From an uncultured Prevotella sp. (GTDB taxonomy: Bacteria > Bacteroidota > Bacteroidia > Bacteroidales > Bacteroidaceae), in NCBI GenBank assembly GCA_900315955.1, contig ONBC01000003.1:1-59894 (forward strand): a DNA stretch of 59,894 nucleotides, given 5' to 3'. Both the position numbers and the translations under genes were made by a program. Below the pieces are notes generated by a model. It searched no databases. It worked only from the letters and a program-made list of their open reading frames with translations, and was not told the DNA's origin. Below are positions 17,068-24,127 of the stretch, one piece after another. Position 1 is the stretch's first letter; each line of letters opens with the position of its first letter.

Positions 17068-18654
17068 ATGAAAACAATGATAACAACTATAAAATCCCTG
17101 CCCCTTCTGGCGCTGCTGACCCTGGCTTCCTGCAACGACTATCTCGACACCAAGCCGAGCAAGGGCAACAACGAGATACTCAGCACCAGCGAGCAGGTGG
17201 AGGCGCTGTTCAACAACAGCTCCATGTTCATACAGTCCGTCTCTATCCCTGCCGCCTCCTCCGACGACATGGGCATGGACAACAACATCTACGACGCCGC
17301 AGGCTACCTGGACCAGGACTTCGTCAATGGCCTCACCTTCGCCGTCAACGACATCGAGACCAACCAGTATGGGGATGCTTTCTGGGAGGGTGCTTACAAC
17401 AAAATCTTCACCGCCAACCTCGTCATCAACGAAATCGACCAGGTGAAGGATGCCACGGAGGCGCAGAAGACGGACTTCCTGGCTCAGGCGCATTTCATCC
17501 GTGCGCTGGCGATGTGGAGTCTGGCGCAGACCTACTGCCAGCCTTACAGCCCTGAGACACTCTCTACGCCCGGTCTTCCGCTGAGACAGGGCAACGACTA
17601 TCAGGAAGACGTGACAAGGGCATCGCTGAAAGATACCTATGAGTTCATCCTCAGCGACCTCAAGGCGGCCCTGACAACGACAAGGGAGGATGTCAGCGAC
17701 AGATGGCTCGTCAGCAAGCCTGCCGTGGAGGCCATGATGGCGCGATACTATCTCTTCACACAGGATTATGCACAGGCCGAGACCTATGCCAAGAAAGCCA
17801 TGGAGAGCCAAGCCGTGACCTTGGAGGACTATAATGGCTACAGTCTGGAGCCGGCTACCGTCATGGATCCCAACAGCGGCGAGGAGTCGTCGATAGCCTA
17901 CTCACAGCTTTGGAGCTATAGCCCCAACGAGGTGACACAATATGCCGAGAACTATTTCTCCGCCTACTACGATGTCAGCAGCGGCATCTACCTCATCCCC
18001 TCGGAGAGCCTCATCAGCCTCTACGACCAGGACAACGACCTGCGCTTTGAGCAGTTCTTCAACAAGCATGCCCTCTGGAATGTCTCTATCTCCGGATTCG
18101 GAGATGACATACAGTATCACCGCATGCAGAGCATCTATAGCGACGACCTGCTCACCATGGGTCCCACACTGCCGGAGATGATTCTCACGGCGGCTGAAGC
18201 TGAAGCCAGACAAGGCAAAGTGAAGGAAGCCATGGAGACCGTCAACAGGCTCAGAAGGGCGAGAATGAGGAATACGGCTGATGACATCGACCTTACGGCA
18301 AGCAGCCAGGAGGAAGCCGTGAAGGAAATCCTCGATGAGCGACACCGGGAGATGCCGTTCATCAGCAGATGGCAGGACATCAGAAGACTGGCCTACAACG
18401 ACGTCAGCTACGACGATGTCACCGTGACACACACCCTCTACAACGTGAAGAACAATGTCGTTGACGACAGCCAGGTCATCACCTACACGCTGCCTGTGAA
18501 ATCACCACGCTATGCGCAGCCCATCACAAATCTTGAGATAAAAAGAAGCAAAGGGCAGATAACGCAGAATTTATACACCGACAACGATGTCGTGAAAACA
18601 ATTCAGGACAACGAAGAAGGGAATGAAGAAAATAACGAAGAAGATAACGAATAG
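17068..18654 (+). CDS. SusD/RagB-family surface lipoprotein
   Basis: The protein has 528 residues. The lipobox is at LLTLASC (Cys22), followed by the typical NDYLDTKPS start. TPR-like SusD helices include AQAHFIRALAMWSLAQTYC and the C-terminal EEAVKEILDERHREM...RWQDIRRL, the family hallmark. It forms the lid that hands ligand to the SusC barrel encoded 21 bases upstream. An odd feature is the strongly acidic low-complexity tail (NEEGNEENNEEDNE), unusual for SusD. It is followed after 6 bases by the TlpA-like gene. Confidence 0.93.
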   Translation: MKTMITTIKSLPLLALLTLASCNDYLDTKPSKGNNEILSTSEQVEALFNNSSMFIQSVSIPAASSDDMGMDNNIYDAAGYLDQDFVNGLTFAVNDIETNQYGDAFWEGAYNKIFTANLVINEIDQVKDATEAQKTDFLAQAHFIRALAMWSLAQTYCQPYSPETLSTPGLPLRQGNDYQEDVTRASLKDTYEFILSDLKAALTTTREDVSDRWLVSKPAVEAMMARYYLFTQDYAQAETYAKKAMESQAVTLEDYNGYSLEPATVMDPNSGEESSIAYSQLWSYSPNEVTQYAENYFSAYYDVSSGIYLIPSESLISLYDQDNDLRFEQFFNKHALWNVSISGFGDDIQYHRMQSIYSDDLLTMGPTLPEMILTAAEAEARQGKVKEAMETVNRLRRARMRNTADDIDLTASSQEEAVKEILDERHREMPFISRWQDIRRLAYNDVSYDDVTVTHTLYNVKNNVVDDSQVITYTLPVKSPRYAQPITNLEIKRSKGQITQNLYTDNDVVKTIQDNEEGNEENNEEDNE

Positions 18655-18660
18655 ACCACT

Positions 18661-19470
18661 ATGATGAGAAGATTTCTTTTTATTGCCATCCTCTTTCTCG
18701 CCGGCCTGGGCCGTAGTTATGCCGACAGCATTCCTACCGCCCACATGCCCGAAGGCTATGACTATGACAAACTGATGGAATATGTGTACAGCGATATGCC
18801 TGATGAAGTAGACACCTGCTATGTACAACATCTCCTACAGCATATGGATCTCAAGATAGCCCGTCACGATGTCAGAGAGCGGCTGAAGGCGGATTTCCTC
18901 ACGGAAGTCATCAATGACTGCATCTCGGAGGATCCCAAGAGATACCTTGAGATGGTCAACGCCGACATCACCACTGACTCGTTGAGAGAGAAGCTCAGCA
19001 ACGCTTACAGCAGAACAGAGAAAAAATACGGTGCTATTTGGGCGGGTAAGCCTGCTCCCGACTTCACCTTTACAGACACCAAGGGAAAGGTGCACAGCCT
19101 GAAGGACTTCCGGGGGAAATATCTCTTCATCGACTTCTGGGGGACCTGGTGCATCCCATGCCTCGAGGAGATTCCGTACATGGAAAAACTGGAAAAGGCT
19201 TACAAAGACAGCCGTGTGAAGATCATCAGCATCGCCTGCGACAAGAAGCGGGAGAAATGGCTGAACTTCCTCGACAAGCATAAGAACATGACGTGGAGCC
19301 AGTATCTCATCACGCCGGAGGGCGACAACGTCCTCAACAACGTCTATTACGTGATTGGCATCCCGCGCTTCGTGCTCATTGCTCCTGACGGCAACATCAT
19401 CAACTCTGACATGCTGCGGCCTAGCGACAACGACTTCAATGACTGCTTGGAGCGGACAGTAAAAGAATAA
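18661..19470 (+). CDS. TlpA-like thioredoxin-fold envelope protein
   Basis: The protein has 269 residues with a signal peptide (LFIAILFLAGLGRSYA). A helical N-terminal domain (about 25-125) is followed by an AhpC/TSA-Redoxin domain (about 128-265). The active site is WCIPC (Cys164, Cys167) in FWGTWCIPCLEEIPYM; the cis-Pro region is GIPRFVLIAPDG. It should act as a periplasmic or surface disulfide reductase/oxidoreductase. It is the last gene of the sigma/anti-sigma/SusC/SusD unit, 6 bases after SusD. A redox protein in a SusCD unit suggests a thiol- or disulfide-bearing substrate (peptide, glutathione-like) or maintenance of the receptor; this is inference. A terminator follows. Confidence 0.88.
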   Translation: MMRRFLFIAILFLAGLGRSYADSIPTAHMPEGYDYDKLMEYVYSDMPDEVDTCYVQHLLQHMDLKIARHDVRERLKADFLTEVINDCISEDPKRYLEMVNADITTDSLREKLSNAYSRTEKKYGAIWAGKPAPDFTFTDTKGKVHSLKDFRGKYLFIDFWGTWCIPCLEEIPYMEKLEKAYKDSRVKIISIACDKKREKWLNFLDKHKNMTWSQYLITPEGDNVLNNVYYVIGIPRFVLIAPDGNIINSDMLRPSDNDFNDCLERTVKE

Positions 19471-19508
19471 GGAGAAAACTGATACGATTTGCCGCAAGGC
19501 ATAAACAA

Positions 19509-19542
19509 AACATCCACGCCTCGATGGGGGGACGTGGATGTT
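19509..19542. terminator. Bidirectional terminator
   Basis: The stem aacatccacg / cgtggatgtt is followed by ATTTTTTA on the plus strand, and by a T-rich run (TTTTGTTTAT) on the minus strand. It separates the convergent TlpA and DUF3108 genes. Confidence 0.85.
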
Positions 19543-19571
19543 ATTTTTTACGATATTAACTCCTTAGCTTC

Positions 19572-20396
19572 TCATTTCACCAGCGCTCCTTCCGCGTTTC
19601 TCAGTCCGGAGATACTGGTGATGAAAGCCTTGGCCGAACCGAACTTCAGATGGAGATCGAGGCGCACAGGCACATGGTTTGCATCGTCGGAGACGTAGAA
19701 GTCGACGATCTTCTTCCATTTTTTCTCATCGTCGTCGCGGTCCATGTAGGCGAGCTTCAGGCAACGATAGGTGTGCCCGTTGTCGCCCTTGACATTGACC
19801 TTACCCTGATAGCGGAGCTGTGCCGGATAGACTTTCACGCCGTCGACGATGGGGAAGTTGACGGCAAAGCCCTTCTTCCATCCCGTAGGATTAAAGGAGC
19901 GTGCGCGCATGAAGATGCTCATCATATCGTAGACGCACTCGCTGAGGGTATGTTGCTCGCATACGCGCTTGCCGTCATGCTTCAGACGGAACTGCTTGAC
20001 GTGGCACTTGCCGTTAGGGTATGAGTAGTAGACTTCGTCCACGGTATAGCGTTTGCCTTCGCGTGCGCCTTTACGGTAATAGAGTGGAGCTAAGTCGAGC
20101 GTGTTGTAACAGAGCAGCGTATCGCGTAATACAAAGAAATTGTCAGCGCGCTTGTTACTTCGTGTGATCAGACTGCCCTTGTAAGCCGGCACCCCACGAA
20201 AATGAGTCTGATCCGTGTCGAAGGACGCTGTGCCCACCTTCACCCAGACAAATTTCCAGTTGAAGTAGAGGTTGTAAGACAGACGCTCTCCCGACTTGAA
20301 CGCTGAGTTGTGGAAAGTGCACTGCGCCGAGGCTGACACACTGAAGAGTGTCAGCAGGGAAAGAGCAGCTATTTTCAGAGGTTTTGTTACTTGCAT
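19572..20396 (-). CDS. DUF3108-family exported protein
   Basis: The protein has 274 residues from ATG 20396, which begins a clean signal peptide (MQVTKPLKIAALSLLTLFSV, cleavage after SASA). The body matches the DUF3108 pattern: SGERLSYNLYFNWKFVWVKV near the start, then beta-rich repeats. An upstream ATG at 20429 overlaps the stop of the preceding gene (ATGA) and would add eleven residues; that overlap suggests translational coupling, but the longer N-terminus spoils the signal peptide. It is the third gene of a minus-strand unit with a GH3-like enzyme and a Big_5 lipoprotein. The family has no established biochemical role. Confidence 0.8.
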   Translation of the reverse strand: MQVTKPLKIAALSLLTLFSVSASAQCTFHNSAFKSGERLSYNLYFNWKFVWVKVGTASFDTDQTHFRGVPAYKGSLITRSNKRADNFFVLRDTLLCYNTLDLAPLYYRKGAREGKRYTVDEVYYSYPNGKCHVKQFRLKHDGKRVCEQHTLSECVYDMMSIFMRARSFNPTGWKKGFAVNFPIVDGVKVYPAQLRYQGKVNVKGDNGHTYRCLKLAYMDRDDDEKKWKKIVDFYVSDDANHVPVRLDLHLKFGSAKAFITSISGLRNAEGALVK

Positions 20397-20425
20397 TTTT
20401 ATGTCTATTAAATGAAACAATTCAT

Positions 20426-22372
20426 TCATAATTTCGGAATATATTGAATGCCGAGCTTCTTGGCGCGCTCGAGGTTCCGGTGCTGTATCGTCTTTTGCTT
20501 GTCAGCCTTCTGCTTCGTGATGGCATCCGGCTTCTGTTGCCACAAAGGCTTGGCCGTAGGGTTCCATGTCAGCGTGAGATCCCACTTCTCCCTGCACTCG
20601 ATGACCTCCGGATCATAATACACTTCTTCCGGCTCTATGCCCTTGGCATAATCGCCGGTGTCCCACCGCCGGTTGTTGTTGGCATCGACAATAATCCGAA
20701 GATAATATTTGCCGGCCTGAAGATAATAAAACTCCGCCTGTCCGTTGTCGGTATATACTTCCTTCACCGTCTTTCCCGAGTTATCCAAGAGCTGGGCTAT
20801 GACATGCTTGCCTTGCATACCCGCTAAGGTCATCAGGAGAGAGGCATAAGAGTCGTTGGACCGCACTTTGAGTCCTTGCTTGATCTTCGCCGCGACAGCC
20901 CCATAGACAGAGGCAAAGGCAGCACTGTCGGCCTCTAAGCTATACTCCATGCCCGGCCTCCATTCGGCCCGCAAGCGATAGGTTCGGTTGTCTATCTTAT
21001 CGAGTTCATAGCGTTCGTGGTACCACAACGAGTCTTTTTCGGGGTGAGAATAAAGATGTATATGCGCAGTATCGACAGGCAACAACGGGACATCCGCCTG
21101 AATGGTCACGTTCTGGTCAGGGTTCATATCACCGGAGGGTGAGATATTAAGTTTCAGGTCCTCCGGTGGCATGACGCTGTCGTAGGGCATGCCTTTCTTT
21201 TTCTTCTTGTCCTGCTCCTTCTGCCAGTCTTTTATTTTCTTTTCCGCGTCTTTCATGCGCTTGGCATACGATGTCTTTGCCACGAGCTGGAGCGTATCGG
21301 CCTGTTGCCGGAGCACCCCTAAGGTGTCGGTGATGTTGTGTGTCAGCTGTATGCTCAGTGTATCCTGGTTGACAAGTGCCGTATCCCGCAGCCAGTAAAC
21401 AATGGTGTCTTTCTTGGCAGATGACTCTGTGAGGAACGCGTTGTCGGCATTGAAGTTAAGGCCTTTGATCTTCGGCAACTCACTGTCGCCGTAGCTGTAA
21501 TAGAGCGTGAAATGGTTGGCTTCCGTACGGTCACTCTTGACGAGGTAGCGGTTTGTGAGAATCTCGTTGAAAGCCCGCAGGCAGATGTTGTCGGGGAGGA
21601 AATGTGTATAGTTTACCACATTGATAGACGCGATATGCAACGAGTCGGTCCAGATCGTGTCTTGCCGTGTGTCGGGCTTACACGAAGGTTCGATGATGTC
21701 GTTGTTGAACGCGAGCATCTCGCCCTTCTGGCTGAACCTATAGTTGCCGTCGGCATCCTGCAAGGCATAGACATGATATTTTCCCGGTGCTATCCCTTTG
21801 ATGGTGAAGTGGCCGCGCGAGTCGGTCTTCGACACGCGCATCATCGGTTTCTTCTGGAAAGCCGAGTCGGAGAGATCGTTATAAAGTCCTACGAGAATAC
21901 CTTTTACAGGCTCCAGATCCTCTGCCCCGAGCACATATCCTGACACTTGCAGCGTGTCGATGTGGTCACCGGTAGAGAACGTGTAGGCATAGTCGCCAAG
22001 CGGATTGCCTTCATCGTTGTCGCTGATAGCATTGGAGAAATCGATCGTGTAGGTAGTGTTGGGCTTCAGCGAGTCGACAAGCCCGATGGCAATGCGCTTG
22101 CCCTGTCCTTTGATCTCCGGAGCCTCCATCTGTGGTGGCGACACGACGACATTTTCGGTGGGGTTATCAATCTTGATAAACTCATCGAAATTGATATATA
22201 TCTTCTTTTTGTTGACATTGGTCGCTCCTTCGGCCGGATCGGCACCTATGACCTTTGGCGGTGTCTCGTCGTACCAGCCACCGTCAGGATTGCCCATACG
22301 CGCGCAACCCTGCAGGAGCAGCAGCGTAAGAACGCATAACAACAATATTTTTTCGGTTCTTATACTCATCAT
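20426..22372 (-). CDS. Big_5 (Ig-like) domain surface/periplasmic lipoprotein
   Basis: The protein has 648 residues. The lipobox is LLLLQGC (Cys23), followed by ARMGNPDGGWYDETPPKV. An Ig-like Big_5 domain spans about residues 38-135 (ETPPKVIGADPAEGATNVNK to YAYTFSTGD). A carboxypeptidase-regulatory-like segment follows (VSGYVLGAEDLEPVKGILVG), then a Lys-rich coiled stretch (about 385-405) and long beta-rich sequence. The C-terminus is Arg/Lys-rich (AKKLGIQYIPKL). Homologues are widespread single-copy Bacteroidetes proteins of unknown function. It lies between the GH3-like gene (9 bases upstream) and the DUF3108 gene (ATGA junction). Confidence 0.85.
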   Translation of the reverse strand: MMSIRTEKILLLCVLTLLLLQGCARMGNPDGGWYDETPPKVIGADPAEGATNVNKKKIYINFDEFIKIDNPTENVVVSPPQMEAPEIKGQGKRIAIGLVDSLKPNTTYTIDFSNAISDNDEGNPLGDYAYTFSTGDHIDTLQVSGYVLGAEDLEPVKGILVGLYNDLSDSAFQKKPMMRVSKTDSRGHFTIKGIAPGKYHVYALQDADGNYRFSQKGEMLAFNNDIIEPSCKPDTRQDTIWTDSLHIASINVVNYTHFLPDNICLRAFNEILTNRYLVKSDRTEANHFTLYYSYGDSELPKIKGLNFNADNAFLTESSAKKDTIVYWLRDTALVNQDTLSIQLTHNITDTLGVLRQQADTLQLVAKTSYAKRMKDAEKKIKDWQKEQDKKKKKGMPYDSVMPPEDLKLNISPSGDMNPDQNVTIQADVPLLPVDTAHIHLYSHPEKDSLWYHERYELDKIDNRTYRLRAEWRPGMEYSLEADSAAFASVYGAVAAKIKQGLKVRSNDSYASLLMTLAGMQGKHVIAQLLDNSGKTVKEVYTDNGQAEFYYLQAGKYYLRIIVDANNNRRWDTGDYAKGIEPEEVYYDPEVIECREKWDLTLTWNPTAKPLWQQKPDAITKQKADKQKTIQHRNLERAKKLGIQYIPKL

Positions 22373-22381
22373 GATACGGGA

Positions 22382-23959
22382 TTATTGCTGCTGATAGTTT
22401 CCGTTGAGCTCCAACAGTTCATCCATGTTCTTGCGTGAGTTGCTCAGGCGTGGCACCTTATGCTGTCCGCCGAGTTTTCCCTTCGACTTGAGCCACTCCT
22501 CGAAGAGGTGCGGCTTGGCCTTGATCACTTCGAGGTGCTGCAGCGTCACGTCGTGGAAGCGTTTGGCCTCATAGTCGGAGTTGATCTCCTGCAGCTTGCT
22601 GTCGAGGCAGCCGGCAAACTTCTTCATGTCATCCGGATCCTTTGAGAACTCGATGAGCCACTGATGGCGGCACTTGGCGTTCTCGTCCATATACACGGGT
22701 GCGGCCGTGTATTCAAGAATTTGGGCACCGGTCTGCTCGCAGGCATAAGCCAGACCCTTCTCAGCGTTGTCCTGAATAAGCTCCTCGCCAAAAGCATTGA
22801 TAAAATATTTCGTGCGGCCGGTAATGATAAACTTATATGGCTTCGTCGACGTGAACGACACCGTGTCGCCGATCATATAGCGCCACAGTCCGCACGAGGT
22901 AGTGATGACCATGGCATAGTTCTTTCCCGTCTCCACGGCTTCGAGGGGAATGGCGACGGCATCAGGCTTGCCCACATCCTCCAAGGGTATGAACTCATAG
23001 AACACGCCATAGTCGAGCATCAACAGCATGGAGTGATCCTTGGGATCATCCTGTATGCCGAAGAATCCTTCCGAGGCATTGTAGGTCTCCATGTAGTGCA
23101 TCTTCGGCGAGGTGATGATCTCCTCATACTGCTTGCGGTAAGGCGTAAAGGCGATGCCGCCGTGGAAGAACACCTCTAAGTTGGGCCACACATCTTCTAT
23201 ATGTTTCTTGCCCGACACCTCCAACACTCTGACGAGCACGCTGAGCATCCATGAAGGCACGCCCGAGATGTTGGTAACGTTCTGGTTCAGGCATTCGTGC
23301 GCAATGCGGTCGCGCTTCAGCTCAAAGTCGGAGAGCAGCGCCGTGCGCTTTTTGGGCACCCGGAAGAGCATATTGACCAGAGGGTTGATGTTCTCGATAA
23401 GGATAGCCGAGAGATCACCTACAAGCGACCCCTCCACATTATAATTGGGTGAATGGCTGCCGCCGAGAATGAGCGACTTACCGTCGAAGAGGCGGCTCTC
23501 GGGGTGGTTGCGCAGATAGAAAGCCACCACGTCGGCACCACCTTTATAATGGATATTGTGCAGCCCGGCACTGGACACCGGAATGAACTTCGATTTGTCG
23601 TTCGTCGTGCCCGACGACTTGGCATACCATCTGACAAGCCCCGGCCACAACACATTGGTCTCGCCATGGCGCATGCGGTCGATGTCACCTTTCAGCTCTT
23701 CATAGGTATTGACAGGTACATTCTTGGCAAAGTCGTCGTAGCCTTTGACATTCTCAAACGTATGGGCACGTCCATACTCCGTATCACGGCCCTTGTCGAC
23801 AAGATACGACAACACGGCAGCCTGTAACTTCTCCGGTTCTGTATAATGCTTCTCAAGTTCTTTCTGACGAGGGCAGAAAAACTTGGCGGCAATCTTTGTA
23901 AGACTCATTTCTTTCTTCTGTTCAGACAATGGCGCAGACTCTTTTGAGAACCCGGCCAT
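22382..23959 (-). CDS. GH3-family (auxin-responsive promoter-like) acyl-adenylate/amide-forming enzyme
   Basis: The protein has 525 residues, matching bacterial GH3 family length. Adenylate-forming signatures are visible: YAKSSGTTNDKSKFIPVS (nucleotide loop), HNIHYKGGAD, YMETYNASEGFFG and MVITTSCGLWRYMIGDTVSF. Plant relatives conjugate amino acids to acyl acids; the substrate of bacterial versions is unknown. It is the first gene of a minus-strand unit with the Big_5 lipoprotein and DUF3108 protein. A good promoter lies upstream (23982-24012). The context hints at an envelope or lipid-modification role, which is speculation. Confidence 0.9.
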   Translation of the reverse strand: MAGFSKESAPLSEQKKEMSLTKIAAKFFCPRQKELEKHYTEPEKLQAAVLSYLVDKGRDTEYGRAHTFENVKGYDDFAKNVPVNTYEELKGDIDRMRHGETNVLWPGLVRWYAKSSGTTNDKSKFIPVSSAGLHNIHYKGGADVVAFYLRNHPESRLFDGKSLILGGSHSPNYNVEGSLVGDLSAILIENINPLVNMLFRVPKKRTALLSDFELKRDRIAHECLNQNVTNISGVPSWMLSVLVRVLEVSGKKHIEDVWPNLEVFFHGGIAFTPYRKQYEEIITSPKMHYMETYNASEGFFGIQDDPKDHSMLLMLDYGVFYEFIPLEDVGKPDAVAIPLEAVETGKNYAMVITTSCGLWRYMIGDTVSFTSTKPYKFIITGRTKYFINAFGEELIQDNAEKGLAYACEQTGAQILEYTAAPVYMDENAKCRHQWLIEFSKDPDDMKKFAGCLDSKLQEINSDYEAKRFHDVTLQHLEVIKAKPHLFEEWLKSKGKLGGQHKVPRLSNSRKNMDELLELNGNYQQQ

Positions 23960-23981
23960 TGTTTATCCAATTAATAGACTG

Positions 23982-24012
23982 CAAATTTAACCTAAAAGAA
24001 CGACAACGGCAA
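23982..24012 (-). promoter_or_regulatory. Promoter of the GH3-like/Big_5/DUF3108 unit
   Basis: On the minus strand TTG (24012-24010) and TAAATTTG (23989-23982) are spaced 20 bp apart, 22 bases before the start codon. Confidence 0.7.
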
Positions 24013-24053
24013 AAAAAATCACATTTTTATAAGAAGAAGGTGCCTAATTATCG

Positions 24054-24061
24054 TAACTTTG
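24054..24061 (+). promoter_or_regulatory. -7 element for M16 peptidase gene
   Basis: TAACTTTG lies 66 bases before ATG 24128. No strict TTG is seen at -33. Confidence 0.5.
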
Positions 24062-24127
24062 CGTATTAATTATGAAGGAAGAGATTATAATTGACAAATA
24101 CTCTTATATTTTTATATTATTAAATCT

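Noticed and set aside
16072-17811. Long open minus-strand frame (579 codons) across the SusC/SusD junction
   Set aside because: It is antisense to two clear genes on the plus strand and has no recognisable domain; it arises from the GC-biased codon pattern of the real genes.
20397-20429. Longer N-terminus of the DUF3108 protein (ATG 20429)
   Set aside because: It would put an acidic eleven-residue extension before a standard signal peptide; kept only as an alternative because of the ATGA overlap.
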